Of a DNA stretch of 64,000 bases, positions 11,304 to 20,765 are shown one piece after another. Within the stretch, counting starts at the first letter, position 1, and the number at the start of each line of letters is the position of its first letter. The notes under the pieces were generated by a model that ran no database searches, was not told the origin of the DNA, and saw only the letters and a program-made list of their open reading frames with translations. Origin of the DNA: an uncultured Chlorobiota bacterium (lineage in GTDB: Bacteria; Bacteroidota; Ignavibacteria; UBA10030; UBA6906); the NCBI GenBank assembly GCA_900696645.1, contig CAADGV010000007.1, positions 62,001 through 126,000 of the forward strand, given 5' to 3'. Made by a program: the position numbers and the translations under genes.

Positions 11304-12398
11304 ATGAGTAATATCTATCCGGTTATCATGGCAGGTGGCATCGGAACACGGTTCTGGCCGCGAAGCCGCGAAAAATCACCGAAGCAGCTGCTTGAAATCA
11401 TCGGCAAAGGAACGCTGATTCAGAATACCGCGAAGCGATTCAATAACTTTGTTCCGAAAGGAAATATTCTTGTTGTCACGAACAGGAATCAAAAAGCGTT
11501 GGCTGCAAAGCAACTGGAAGAAGTACTCATCAAGGAAGATCAGATTATTGCGGAGCCCGTCGGCCGGAATACCGCAGTATGTATCGGGCTTGCGGCTTTG
11601 CATATTCGCCGGCGCGACCCTAACGGAGTGATGATCGTGCTGCCTGCCGATCATCTGATTGAGAACACAGTCGAGTACGAGCGGGTCATCCGATTGGCCG
11701 TAGAAATTGCCCAGGATTCCGACAATCTGATTACGGTCGGAATCAAGCCGCAATATCCCGAAACGGGGTACGGCTATATTCAGATGTTCAACGAAGAAGG
11801 CGAACACAATCCATTTTTCTCTCGCGGAGTCTTCAAGGTAAAGACGTTTGCCGAAAAGCCTACACTGCACGTCGCGGAGAAATTTCTTGCCAGCGGCGAT
11901 TTTCTCTGGAACAGCGGCCAGTTTGTGTGGCGCGCAGATCTCATTCTCCGGAAATTGGAAGAGTTTTTGCCCGATCTCTATGCCGAGTTGATGAAGATTG
12001 ACGAAGCAATTGACACTCCCCAATACAACACAACACTGGAGAAGGTATATGGTATCATTCGGGGCATCTCGATAGATTACGGTGTGATGGAGAAGGCGAA
12101 GGATGTCTATGTCATTCCTGGTGATTTCGGCTGGAGCGACATCGGCTCGTGGGATGAGGTGTTCAAGATGTCGGGGAAGGACGAGCAGGGCAATTCCATT
12201 ACGGGAAGCGTTATCCAGAAGGACACAAAAAATTGCTACATCTATTCCCAAAACAAAGTCATTGCGACTATCGGCGTTGAGGATATGATCGTGGTTGACA
12301 CGGGTGACGCTTTGCTGATTTGCAAACGAGGCAGGTCGCAGGATGTGAAGGACATTGCCGATTATCTGAAACGAAAACAGATGAACGAGTACTTGTAG
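11304..12398 (+). CDS. manC: Mannose-1-phosphate guanylyltransferase
   Basis: Makes GDP-mannose from mannose-1-phosphate and GTP. The 364-residue protein has the nucleotidyltransferase signature [20 protein letters not shown], the motif [16 protein letters not shown] and the sugar-binding FAEKP and NSGQFVWRA segments. It lacks the C-terminal phosphomannose isomerase domain of bifunctional ManC/AlgA. Its product feeds gmd (385-1359), about 10 kb upstream. Its stop is two bases before the rlpA start. Confidence 0.92.
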   Translation: MSNIYPVIMAGGIGTRFWPRSREKSPKQLLEIIGKGTLIQNTAKRFNNFVPKGNILVVTNRNQKALAAKQLEEVLIKEDQIIAEPVGRNTAVCIGLAALHIRRRDPNGVMIVLPADHLIENTVEYERVIRLAVEIAQDSDNLITVGIKPQYPETGYGYIQMFNEEGEHNPFFSRGVFKVKTFAEKPTLHVAEKFLASGDFLWNSGQFVWRADLILRKLEEFLPDLYAELMKIDEAIDTPQYNTTLEKVYGIIRGISIDYGVMEKAKDVYVIPGDFGWSDIGSWDEVFKMSGKDEQGNSITGSVIQKDTKNCYIYSQNKVIATIGVEDMIVVDTGDALLICKRGRSQDVKDIADYLKRKQMNEYL

Positions 12399-12400
12399 CC

Positions 12401-12811
12401 ATGAAGCCGGTGCTGAGTTTTGCAGTTTTCGGTATCGTTTTCTCGATATCGTTTATTCTCTCATCCTGCTCATCGGGGTACTCTTCCCGTGATGATGATG
12501 GCGTGGAACAAGGTATCGCATCGTACTATGCACACGACTTTCATGGCCGTACTACCGCAAACGGCGAGACTTATGACATGAATACACTGACAGCGGCCCA
12601 TCCGACCTTACCTTTTAACACACTGGTTCGGGTGACGAATCTCGATAACAACAGAAGTGTCGAAGTCCGAATTAATGATCGTGGCCCGTTCAAAGGCGGA
12701 CGAGTCATTGATCTCTCACTCAAAGCGGCAAAAGAGATCGGCTTGATTCTGAACGGAACGGCTCCGGTAACGGTCGAAATTCTTGAACTCGGCCCTCCAA
12801 CCCGAAGATAA
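12401..12811 (+). CDS. rlpA: RlpA-like septal lipoprotein (double-psi beta-barrel)
   Basis: A 136-residue lipoprotein. Starting at the ATG at 12401 gives a signal peptide with the lipobox ILSSC. The mature part is one double-psi beta-barrel: [37 protein letters not shown] and VRINDRGPF. RlpA proteins bind or cleave naked glycan strands at the septum or sit in the outer membrane. There is no SPOR domain here, so this is the short form and its lytic activity is uncertain. Confidence 0.85.
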   Translation: MKPVLSFAVFGIVFSISFILSSCSSGYSSRDDDGVEQGIASYYAHDFHGRTTANGETYDMNTLTAAHPTLPFNTLVRVTNLDNNRSVEVRINDRGPFKGGRVIDLSLKAAKEIGLILNGTAPVTVEILELGPPTRR

Positions 12812-12817
12812 CACTCT

Positions 12818-13480
12818 ATGGCGAAGAGCCTCATAACTGAAGGAATGGTTCGGCAGGCGATTTCTTCCGGTCAAAAGAAGATGAACGCGCCGAAAGGGGC
12901 GATCATTACGCCACTGGCCGCGGAATTGGCATTGGCAAAGGGAATCGAGTTCTCTTTTTCGGGACAGAGCGCCAAGTTGCCGGAGACAGCCCATGCTGCA
13001 TCAGGGTCCTCACCGAGTAAGGGTGCAATTGTGGCGTTTGGGAGCGACCACGGTGGTTTCCAGCTCAAAGAACAATTGAAGAAATATGCTGAAGGGCTGG
13101 GCTATAAGGTTCTGGACGTGGGGACATCTAATGAGGAGCCCTGCGATTACCCCGATTTTGCCTATGCGGTAGCTAAGTCCGTATCAACAGGCGAGGCTTG
13201 GAGGGGCGTGATGATTGACGGAGCCGGGATCGGTTCATGTGTCGTAGCCAACAAGGTCCCTGGCGTGAAGGCAGCCTGCTGTCATAACGAGTTTGTTGCC
13301 CGCAATGCACGAGAGCATAATGACACCAATGTCTTGACACTGGGGAGTCGTGTTGTCGGCTCCGAGGTCTGCAAGGAAATCCTCAAAATATGGCTGGAAA
13401 CGTGGTTTTCCGGCGGCAGACACAAACAAAGGGTGGAGAAAATTGATGAGGTAGAGAAGCGATTCCTGAAGCGAAGTTGA
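12818..13480 (+). CDS. rpiB: RpiB/LacAB-family sugar-phosphate isomerase with N-terminal extension
   Basis: A 220-residue protein. Residues about 70-215 form an RpiB fold (FGSDHGGFQLKEQ, DYPDFAYAVA, NKVPGVKAACCHNEFVA, AREHNDTNVLTLGSR), which interconverts ribulose- and ribose-5-phosphate. The usual catalytic Cys before GTGIG is an Asp here (MIDGAGIGSC), as in the RpiB subgroup using an acidic base. Residues 1-50 (LITEGMVRQAIS; APKGAIITPLAAELA) are an extra domain absent from E. coli RpiB. It resembles short domains I associate with microcompartment-linked enzymes, though no shell genes are nearby. Reaction confidence is moderate. Confidence 0.8.
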   Translation: MAKSLITEGMVRQAISSGQKKMNAPKGAIITPLAAELALAKGIEFSFSGQSAKLPETAHAASGSSPSKGAIVAFGSDHGGFQLKEQLKKYAEGLGYKVLDVGTSNEEPCDYPDFAYAVAKSVSTGEAWRGVMIDGAGIGSCVVANKVPGVKAACCHNEFVARNAREHNDTNVLTLGSRVVGSEVCKEILKIWLETWFSGGRHKQRVEKIDEVEKRFLKRS

Positions 13481-13504
13481 AGAATTTTCATTTGAATTTG
13501 TTCA

Positions 13505-13529
13505 GGTCAGCCGCCGGCTGGCCTTTTTT
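13505..13529 (+). terminator. Rho-independent terminator after rpiB
   Basis: GGTCAGCC pairs with GGCTGGCC around a GCC loop, followed by TTTTTT. The 263-bp gap that follows, up to the next start, holds no open frame I would call and probably carries that gene's promoter. Confidence 0.85.
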
Positions 13530-13743
13530 GTTGTTAGAATGTCACCTGTGATGAGTAACATGGTTAACAAATGATAACTTGATTATACTCTCCGAGAGTT
13601 CTATTTTAGTACCGGTTTCAGAATGTGAACCACGTCAAGTGAAAGCATTTATTTGGCATAGTTAGGGCTGGATAATAATTCACTCAAAACAATTTGGAAC
13701 GTTCTTTGGAAGATGCATTCAGAAACAGCAAGAAGGGGTTTTG

Positions 13744-14499
13744 ATGGAAAGACATTCCTACATATTGCTGGCATTCATCGCCTTTGTGTTGGCCGGTTGT
13801 ACGCCGACGACAGAAAGCGTCGTGAAGCGAGCTGGTGTGGTGGATGGGATAGAAGGTGTGGGAGTGGGGTTTGCTAATGTTGTTGCGCCCCCTGATGCCG
13901 GATCCGTGGGAAAAATGCCCAAACTGGACTGGGCTTCAAGAAACATTATCCGAAGCTACGGCGATACAATCAAGAAATACTCTGAGCGCTATGGGTTCGA
14001 CTGGCGCTTGACACTGTCGGTTATGAAGGCCGAATCAAGCTTCATCGATTCTGCGGAAAGCGAAAAGGGGGCTCAGGGCCTGATGCAAATCATGCCCGGA
14101 ACGCAGGAATACGTGGTAAGAGCGCTTGATATCGACAATGCAGTCGAGCCGCGGAATAACATCAGGGCGGGAATATTCTACCTGAGCCGCCTCTACCGGT
14201 ATTTCGAAGATGCCGATGAGCACGACAGGCTGCGGCTGACTCTTGCGGCATACAATGCCGGCCCTGGGCGCGTTTTCGACGCCCAAGAGGTTGCCCGGTA
14301 TCTGAACAGTGACCCAACAAGGTGGCAGTCGGTGCGGGACGCGTTGCCCTTACTTTCGAGCCGGTATCACACATTACATGAAAATGTGTGGCCCGATAAG
14401 AGGCCGAAGTCGGGTTCGTTTGGCGGGCACCGGGAAACGGTCACGTACGTGGAGAAGATTATGAACTATTACGACGAGTATCGCTTGGTATTGGATTAG
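13744..14499 (+). CDS. Lytic transglycosylase lipoprotein (SLT domain)
   Basis: A 251-residue protein with a signal peptide and lipobox (VLAGC), then an SLT/lysozyme-like domain. The catalytic Glu lies in MKAESSF, followed by GLMQIMPGT and LAAYNAGPGRV, the three classical motifs of family 1 lytic transglycosylases. It cleaves peptidoglycan glycan strands with formation of anhydromuramic acid, anchored at a membrane facing the periplasm. The ATG at 13744 is used because GGGG lies just upstream. Confidence 0.9.
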   Translation: MERHSYILLAFIAFVLAGCTPTTESVVKRAGVVDGIEGVGVGFANVVAPPDAGSVGKMPKLDWASRNIIRSYGDTIKKYSERYGFDWRLTLSVMKAESSFIDSAESEKGAQGLMQIMPGTQEYVVRALDIDNAVEPRNNIRAGIFYLSRLYRYFEDADEHDRLRLTLAAYNAGPGRVFDAQEVARYLNSDPTRWQSVRDALPLLSSRYHTLHENVWPDKRPKSGSFGGHRETVTYVEKIMNYYDEYRLVLD

Positions 14500-14526
14500 T
14501 TGAGAGAGGAAGTGTACTAAGCGCAG

Positions 14527-14554
14527 GCGCCCGCCAAAAAGCGGGCGCTTTTTT
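14527..14554 (+). terminator. Strong rho-independent terminator
   Basis: GCGCCCGC pairs perfectly with GCGGGCGC around CAAAAA, followed by TTTTTT. It separates the transglycosylase gene from the convergent arginine decarboxylase gene and could stop both, since an A-run in the loop and a short run beyond serve the other strand weakly. Confidence 0.92.
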
Positions 14555-14566
14555 ATTTGGCTGACG

Positions 14567-15115
14567 TTACGGTAGGAGAATGGCGCACGCAAGAACCGTC
14601 GTCCAGATGCCACCATCCTTGTGGCCTTCGGCCGACTGTGTAACGTTATATGTCTTGACGATTTTGCCGCTCATTTTGTACTGCTTTTCACGCTCGTCCC
14701 ACGCAATGTTGGGGTCGAACTCAACTCCAAGTGTTGTGGCGAGCATTGTTGCCGCCAGATCCTCGGCATATTCGCCTGCTCGTTCATCGGTTTCACCGAA
14801 AGGATGATGCTCGGAAAGGTATCCGTATTGGTTGGGGTCTGCAGGTTGAGCCACCCCGATCGATGCCGCAATCAATCTGTTCGGCTCATTTGTTGCGTTT
14901 CGGGCCATTACGGCAAACGTAATCTGGCCGGGCTGGAGCAGCCGCAATCCATCATCAGCCGGAATGCGCTTGCAGTTCGGCGGATAAATGCTTGATACTG
15001 TTACGAGATTGCATTTCTCGATGCGGGCATCCCGCAACGCAAGCTCGAAGGACTGCAAATAGTCCTTGTGTCGGCCAACTCCTTTTGTGAAGAACATCTT
15101 ACCCGGAACGTACAC
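14567..15115 (-). CDS. pdaD: Pyruvoyl-dependent arginine decarboxylase
   Basis: A 182-residue proenzyme that cleaves itself to create a pyruvoyl group and then converts arginine to agmatine for polyamine synthesis. The cleavage site is the Ser-Ser pair in VTVSSIYPP. Other family segments are [30 protein letters not shown] and IGVAQP. The GTG at 15115 is used because GGAG lies 8 bases upstream; an internal Met six codons later is the alternative. The family is typical of archaea, Chlamydia and scattered bacteria including the FCB group. No speB is adjacent. Confidence 0.88.
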   Translation of the reverse strand: MYVPGKMFFTKGVGRHKDYLQSFELALRDARIEKCNLVTVSSIYPPNCKRIPADDGLRLLQPGQITFAVMARNATNEPNRLIAASIGVAQPADPNQYGYLSEHHPFGETDERAGEYAEDLAATMLATTLGVEFDPNIAWDEREKQYKMSGKIVKTYNVTQSAEGHKDGGIWTTVLACAILLP

Positions 15116-15160
15116 GTTCTCATCTCCATTCTGATAGTAAATGAATAGAATTGCAGTTGA

Positions 15161-16384
15161 TTACTCTGCCTTGATTACCTTGAGGAACTTTCTTTTTCCA
15201 ACTTTTACAATCACGCCGTCCCGTATCGTGACAACCGCCTTATCGCTGTCGATCCGCATTCCATCAATACTCACGCCGCCTTGTTCGATCATTCGCCGGG
15301 CTTCGCCGTTGGAGGCGACAAGCTTCGTATCGGTCAAAAGCTTGAGTATGCCCACCGATCCGTTCTCGGTCTGAATGGTTGCTTCCGGGATTTCATCCGG
15401 CACATCCTTCTTTACAAAAATCCGGTCGAATTCCTCCTGCGCGCTTTGGGCTGCTTCTTCGCTGTGATACATCGCAACTAGCGTTCTGGCGAGGCGTCGC
15501 TTCACATCTCTCGGATTTGTTTTCGGATTACTGAGCAATGACCTGATTTCGCCGAGTTCCGTCAGTCCGACATCCGTTGCAAGAACAAAGTAGTCGTAGA
15601 TCAGGCTGTCGGGGATGGAGAGAGTCTTGCCGAATATCTCCTTGGGAGGTTCGTTAATACCAATATAGTTATCAAGCGACTTGCTCATCTTCTCAACCCC
15701 GTCCGTGCCGGGAAGAATTGGCAGCGTCAGCGCAACTTGCGGCTGCAACCCGTACTCGCGTTGAATATCCCTGCCGACAAGAAGATTGAACTTCTGATCG
15801 GTTCCGCCTAACTCAACATCGGCGGCAACCGCAACAGAATCCATGGCCTGCGCAAGAGGGTAGAGGAATTCGTGAACGCTGATCGGCTCTTGTGCCTTGA
15901 ATCGCTTTTCAAACTCGTCGCGTTCCAACATTCTCGCTACAGTATATTTGCTTGCCAGGGATATGACGTCCGCGAAGCTCATCTTGCCAAGCCATTCGGA
16001 ATTGTACAGCATCTGCACTTTTTTGGTAGAGAGAATTTTCATTGCCTGTTCGAAGTAACTCTGCCCGTTCTTGCGAGTCTCTTCGAGTGTCAAGGTCGGA
16101 CGCGTTTTGCTTCGTCCCGATGGATCGCCAATCATCCCGGTAAAATCGCCGACAATCAGGATTGCCTGATGCCCGATATCCTGAAAATGGCGGAGTTTTC
16201 GAAGCACCACGGAATGCCCGAGATGCAAATCCGGCTTGCTCGGGTCGCAACCCAATTTGACCCTGAGCGGAATTTGCGTCTTGAGGGAGTGTTCAATCTT
16301 CTGGACGAGAGCTTCTTCGGGGATAATCTCGGCGGTACCGCGCCGGATGATATCCATCTGTTCATTGAGGGGGGGAAAAGACAC
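15161..16384 (-). CDS. tyrS: Tyrosyl-tRNA synthetase
   Basis: A class I aminoacyl-tRNA synthetase, 407 residues, charging tRNA-Tyr. The HIGH-type motif is HLGHSVV, preceded by the substrate loop LGCDPSKPDL, and the KMSKS motif is intact (GVEKMSKSLDNYIG). A C-terminal S4 RNA-binding domain covers about the last 65 residues (ASNGEARRMIEQGGVSIDG). Six bases separate it from smpB upstream, so the two form a translation-related operon. Confidence 0.95.
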   Translation of the reverse strand: MSFPPLNEQMDIIRRGTAEIIPEEALVQKIEHSLKTQIPLRVKLGCDPSKPDLHLGHSVVLRKLRHFQDIGHQAILIVGDFTGMIGDPSGRSKTRPTLTLEETRKNGQSYFEQAMKILSTKKVQMLYNSEWLGKMSFADVISLASKYTVARMLERDEFEKRFKAQEPISVHEFLYPLAQAMDSVAVAADVELGGTDQKFNLLVGRDIQREYGLQPQVALTLPILPGTDGVEKMSKSLDNYIGINEPPKEIFGKTLSIPDSLIYDYFVLATDVGLTELGEIRSLLSNPKTNPRDVKRRLARTLVAMYHSEEAAQSAQEEFDRIFVKKDVPDEIPEATIQTENGSVGILKLLTDTKLVASNGEARRMIEQGGVSIDGMRIDSDKAVVTIRDGVIVKVGKRKFLKVIKAE

Positions 16385-16390
16385 TATGGG

Positions 16391-16849
16391 TTACCTTGCA
16401 TACTTTCTTCGTAGATCACGTTTCACTTCGCGCTCGGCAATATCTGCCCGCTTGTCGTAGGATTTTTTGCCTTGTGCCACGCCGATAAGAACTTTTGCTA
16501 CGTTGTTTTTGAAATACACTTTCAAAGGGACGAGTGTAAGGCCCTTTTGCTGCATTTTTGCGACCAGTTTTCGAATTTCAGCCTTGTGAAACAGGAGTTT
16601 CCTTGTCCGAACCGGATCAACATTCGAATAGCTTCCTTGTTCGTACGGAGAAATGTGCATGCCAAAAAGCCACATCTCCCCGTTCTTGAGACTTGCGTAG
16701 CCGTCGGTGAGGTTAGCTTTTCCCTGTCGCAGCGATTTTACTTCTGTTCCTTTGAGTACAAGACCTGCTTCGTAGGTGTCGAGAATGGTATAGTCGTGTC
16801 GGGCTTTGCGATTTGTGGTGACGAGTTTTTCCTCTTCCGGTTCTGCCAT
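16391..16849 (-). CDS. smpB: SsrA-binding protein SmpB
   Basis: Binds tmRNA and places it in stalled ribosomes for trans-translation. The 152-residue form from MAEPEEEK contains NRKARHDYTILDTYEAGLVL, GTEVKSLRQGKANLTDGYA and the basic tail KSYDKRADIAEREVKRDL, all typical. An in-frame Met eight codons upstream (16873) is possible. Neither start has a clear Shine-Dalgarno, and the chosen one matches usual family length. The tmRNA gene itself was not found in this window. Confidence 0.92.
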   Translation of the reverse strand: MAEPEEEKLVTTNRKARHDYTILDTYEAGLVLKGTEVKSLRQGKANLTDGYASLKNGEMWLFGMHISPYEQGSYSNVDPVRTRKLLFHKAEIRKLVAKMQQKGLTLVPLKVYFKNNVAKVLIGVAQGKKSYDKRADIAEREVKRDLRRKYAR

Positions 16850-16873
16850 CTCGTTCCGAAAAAATGTGTGCAT

Positions 16874-17519
16874 AGTATATCAAAATAGTGCAGGAAAATC
16901 AATGCGAGATTCAATCGATTTGCAATATCGCTGCTATTCTCCGCTCGCGCAGGATCATTCAAGAGTCAGGAGTAAAGAAGAAAGTCACAGGGTATCGAAG
17001 GGGAGATGAAGTCTCACGACACAAACTCGCCTCGGCCGTCTTCGTTGAATTTCAGAGTGCAAGGAACGTACTGTTTGTGGATGGATGATTTCAATTCAAT
17101 CTTCATTGGGAGAGACTTGCCGCAACTCCACCGCTGGGAGCCGGACAACGACGTGCATCGAGAAGTATGATCATCCTCTCCGGAAGAAGTATGCAATTGA
17201 TTGCGATGTAGCAAGAGGGAAGTGGATGTTGAGGAAGGCGGTTTTCCGCCTTGATGATCAAAATTAGCCATTCCGATTTCAATACCGCGGGTCGAGAACT
17301 CGTCCGACCCAGCACTTGTTTGCGTAGTTCCATTCGCTATTTACTTCAAAATCTCTGCTAACTGACCTTCGATCCCTCCCCCCAAAATACCACGGATGGG
17401 GTATTGAGCAGCAAGCCCTCATTGCTAAATTTGTTACCAACTTAAGCAAACAGTATTCCCTGCATGGTCCGCACAACAAGGGGAATGAGCATATTCAAAC
17501 CACAAAAAAGGGGGAACCC
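16874..17519. other. 646-bp intergenic region without a supported gene
   Basis: Open frames here are short, lack ribosome sites and have no recognisable motifs. One minus-strand 30-codon frame near 17,030-17,120 could be a gene remnant, but nothing supports it. The right part should hold the promoter for the lipoprotein at 17,520, and the left part that of smpB-tyrS on the other strand. No convincing tRNA or repeat was seen. Confidence 0.5.
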
Positions 17520-18296
17520 ATGAAGCAACTCAAATTTCTGACACTCCTTACCGCAGCATTTCTTTTCATAGTCGCAGGTTGCAAGAAGGATGAAGGTAAT
17601 CCGGCGGGACCCGGAACCACAACGCCGACTCAACCGGCAGCGCCGACTCCAACATCGTATAACGGTACAACGCCCGCAAATGTCATGGCAATTGTTCGTA
17701 CAAGCACGCAGCAAACTGTTCCGGTGTTGGGGACGATCACAGTTGATGCAAATGCTGCTACAGCGGTGTTCGGAAATCCCGGAACGGACAAGGGAACGGT
17801 CACTGTTACAGTGGGTGCTGCGAACAGCCAACTCGGAAAACTGACAACCGGCGGAAGAGTCTCATATATCTTTCCCGATCCGGCCAATCCCACTGCAGTC
17901 CTGACGCTCGGCGCTGGCGCGCAAGCGGCAGCGTTCAGCGTCTCGGGATACACCCTTACGCCTAACGGTACGGTCACGGTTCCGGGACAGTTGACACTGA
18001 CGGCACCGGTTGTCAATGCCAGTGTGCCACGCAACGCGACGTTGAATGTAACATGGACGGTCAGCGGCGGTGCCGGTGCCCGACATGCAATTTTCATTGC
18101 TGATGCGCAGGGACACACACTCTTTAAGGACGGCGTGGCCAACGGTTCGGGTTCATTCTCCGCTGCTGAACTTGCGGGCTTCAGTGCGGGTACGGCCTGG
18201 GTGTATGCGCTGACCTACAATTTCAATCTTGTCAATTCCAATGATGCGGTGATTGTTGGTGAGGCGGTTGCCATCAACCAGGTAACGTTGCAATAG
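17520..18296 (+). CDS. Secreted lipoprotein with Ig-like/beta-rich domain
   Basis: A 258-residue lipoprotein with a signal peptide and lipobox (FIVAGCKK), then a Pro/Thr-rich linker (GPGTTTPTQPAAPTP) and a beta-rich body high in Thr, Val and Gly. A segment reading NATLNVTWTVSGGAGARHA resembles fibronectin/Ig-like strands. It lacks enzyme motifs. The start follows GGGGGAACCC. It is probably surface- or periplasm-exposed, attached to a membrane. Function unknown. Confidence 0.7.
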   Translation: MKQLKFLTLLTAAFLFIVAGCKKDEGNPAGPGTTTPTQPAAPTPTSYNGTTPANVMAIVRTSTQQTVPVLGTITVDANAATAVFGNPGTDKGTVTVTVGAANSQLGKLTTGGRVSYIFPDPANPTAVLTLGAGAQAAAFSVSGYTLTPNGTVTVPGQLTLTAPVVNASVPRNATLNVTWTVSGGAGARHAIFIADAQGHTLFKDGVANGSGSFSAAELAGFSAGTAWVYALTYNFNLVNSNDAVIVGEAVAINQVTLQ

Positions 18297-18452
18297 CCGG
18301 TATCAGAAGAATTCCATCAGCCTCATCGTAGTGAAGGGGAGGTGTCAACCGTCGGACCAGCGGGTGATGTTCCTCCCTTTTCTTCGGTGGGGTTTCAGCC
18401 TTTTCTGCTCGACACAATTCACCATTTCAACAACAATCCCCAAGGATTCATT

Positions 18453-20729
18453 ATGAAAGCAGGACAACGCATGGCGTGCTTGTCGGCGTTACTTTTGTTC
18501 TCCATTCTGTCGATAAGCAGCCTCACTTTCGGCGGCAAGAATCCCCACAATGTGTGGACTCTGGAAACGAAGGAAGATGTGGAAGCGAAGTACTTTCTGG
18601 AAGACGGAAAGTACTTTTTTGTGAGAGCGGAAGATTGGATGCATTTTTTTGACGGAGAGAATGGAAAGGAACTCTGGAAGTTGCGCATCCCCGACTATGA
18701 AGAAGCGGGCTTGCACATGCTCTGGAATGAGAAAGACTATATCGTGGGCAATGAAAACGAGGAACTCGTTTGCTACGATGTGTACACCGGTAAAGTCAAG
18801 TGGCAGCAGAAGTATCCCGACATTGACCAGGATGACTACACGGACATGGACAACACCAAGGCAGGGGTCATTCTGTACTATGATGATATTGCTCTCTGCG
18901 TTGATTTCAGCAACGGAAAGGAACTCTGGCGCAGGAAGATTCGATTCGACAAGAACCGGGTCGAAAAGGGCTTGACGACACTGTGGTATACGTGGGGGGA
19001 TGAAATTGGAAACAGGTTTTTATTTGCCACGAGAGACGGCATGTTGTTGTTGGATGCGAAAACCGGAAATGAACTGTGGAAGAAAGAGAAGGACGGCGAG
19101 CTTTCCGATAAAGAGGAAATCGATGCTGTCAACTTCTACGGCTCGAAAGCGCTGCTCATGTACGATAATGATATGATTGGATTCCTCGACTTGAAAGAGG
19201 GCAAGGAACTTTGGACGAGGAAGGTGGAAATTGGTGACATTGAAGGATACTCGACCATTGAGAATGCCGGCGGGTCTGATTATCTCCTGCTCTCGCTTGA
19301 CGACACGCAAACAATGATCAACCTTACAACGGGTTCCATTGCTTGGGAAACGAAACCCGATCAGTTGGTCGGCATTCTTACAAAATACCGGGTGATGGAT
19401 GGCGGGAAGAACGTGGTATGCTACTTCAAGCAAAAGAATGCGCCCAAGGAACGCGGCACATATCTCGTTCTCTACAACATCGAAATTGCCACCGGGAAGG
19501 TGAACTACAAGGAGAAAATCGCCTTTACGGAATGGGCTCCCGCAACCGGATTTGCCAACTTCCTGTCAAAAGCGCTGACGGGCAAGAAGGCATTTGAAGC
19601 CGCGGACTATGGCTTCGTCTTCTCCGAATACGAAGTTGACGGAGATGTCGTGTTTCTGATTCGTGGAACAAAAGGAGCTGGCGATATGGCGGATCCTCTC
19701 AGTCGCAAGGGAGATGGTGAAGGACTTGTGCGTATCAATCTCAACACCGGGAAAGTGGCGTATCGCTCATACTTTCCGCTCAACAAAGAAAGCTCCTTCT
19801 GGTCCAAGGCGAATTTCGATATCAACGCTGCACCCGAACCGGAAGTTGAAGGTGACAACATCTACCTTGTGGGCGCCGAGCGGGTCGTTTCGGCCAATCT
19901 GAAAACAGGGAAAGTAAACTGGAAGATTGATGACGATCTCGGCTTCCCGGTTGATTGGGGCATCATCGACAACACGATATACCTCAAAGTCGGGTATCAG
20001 GCATTCGATATTTCCATCAATGCGAAAAGCGGCAACATTGACGCGAAGAAATCGTGGAACAAAGACCCGTACCGTATTTATGCCATTGACGCATCGAACG
20101 GAAAGACTATCTGGAAGATTGATTTCAAATATGATCCGGGACTTGCGATGAAGGATGGCTCCGTTAGCATTGACCCTCTTACGCGGACATTGATCGGTGC
20201 AGACGAGGAACACTTGTTTGCGGTCCGTCTTTCCCGGGATGCCGGCGGGAAGAAGCTCTGGTCGCTGAACTTTGACAAAGACTTGAAAGTCGGGGAACTT
20301 GACCACGAAGACTGTTATGCCGTGACCCGGACATCCTCTTCATCGACTTCAGTAGGATGGAATTACACAACCACAACAACCAGTTATTCGGCGAGCGCCC
20401 GGCATGTTTTGTATCCGGTGATGCGGGGAGATCACATCATCGTGTTCGGACCGGATGGCGTTGCTTCGGTGAGTATGGACGGTAAAATTCAGTGGCGCAC
20501 GGAATGGAATTGGGCAGGCAAGAAGGTCACTCTGCCCCCTCAATTCCTGAACAACGGAAAGATTGTGTATATGGTGAAGGAAGATATCCAGTTGATGGAT
20601 GAGAAAACGGGGAAGATTCACTGGAAGGAGGAGGATGATTACGACGCTACGCCCATCATCCCACCGAACAACAAGTTCTTGTATATGCTTGAGAAGGACG
20701 AAATTCGGGTTTACAGGATCGCCGAGTAA
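18453..20729 (+). CDS. Secreted PQQ-type beta-propeller protein
   Basis: A 758-residue protein. The start at 18453 (CAAGGA upstream) gives a signal peptide ending near LTFGGKN. The body consists of many repeats of the pattern D..TGK..W with preceding beta strands (GKELWKLRI, TGKVKWQQKY, TGNELWKKEK, KGKELWTRKV, TGKIHWKEED), the signature of PQQ/quinoprotein-like propellers as in BamB. No alcohol-dehydrogenase cofactor residues were identified, so it is more likely a structural or binding propeller. It is acidic and Lys-rich. Confidence 0.75.
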   Translation: MKAGQRMACLSALLLFSILSISSLTFGGKNPHNVWTLETKEDVEAKYFLEDGKYFFVRAEDWMHFFDGENGKELWKLRIPDYEEAGLHMLWNEKDYIVGNENEELVCYDVYTGKVKWQQKYPDIDQDDYTDMDNTKAGVILYYDDIALCVDFSNGKELWRRKIRFDKNRVEKGLTTLWYTWGDEIGNRFLFATRDGMLLLDAKTGNELWKKEKDGELSDKEEIDAVNFYGSKALLMYDNDMIGFLDLKEGKELWTRKVEIGDIEGYSTIENAGGSDYLLLSLDDTQTMINLTTGSIAWETKPDQLVGILTKYRVMDGGKNVVCYFKQKNAPKERGTYLVLYNIEIATGKVNYKEKIAFTEWAPATGFANFLSKALTGKKAFEAADYGFVFSEYEVDGDVVFLIRGTKGAGDMADPLSRKGDGEGLVRINLNTGKVAYRSYFPLNKESSFWSKANFDINAAPEPEVEGDNIYLVGAERVVSANLKTGKVNWKIDDDLGFPVDWGIIDNTIYLKVGYQAFDISINAKSGNIDAKKSWNKDPYRIYAIDASNGKTIWKIDFKYDPGLAMKDGSVSIDPLTRTLIGADEEHLFAVRLSRDAGGKKLWSLNFDKDLKVGELDHEDCYAVTRTSSSSTSVGWNYTTTTTSYSASARHVLYPVMRGDHIIVFGPDGVASVSMDGKIQWRTEWNWAGKKVTLPPQFLNNGKIVYMVKEDIQLMDEKTGKIHWKEEDDYDATPIIPPNNKFLYMLEKDEIRVYRIAE

Positions 20730-20742
20730 TCAGAGCATCGGC

Positions 20743-20765
20743 AGGGGCGACTCGCAGTCGCCCCT
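20743..20765. terminator. Perfect palindromic hairpin between convergent genes
   Basis: AGGGGCGACT and AGTCGCCCCT form a 10-bp perfect stem with a CGC loop. It lies 13 bases after the propeller gene stop and overlaps the stop codon of the convergent thioredoxin-like gene. No U-tract follows. Similar GGGGCGACT palindromes are common dispersed elements in some genomes, so it may be a repeat rather than a true terminator. Confidence 0.5.

Noticed and set aside
17030-17120. 30-codon minus-strand frame in the 16,874-17,519 gap
   Set aside because: Short, no ribosome site and no recognisable family; left as a possible remnant only.
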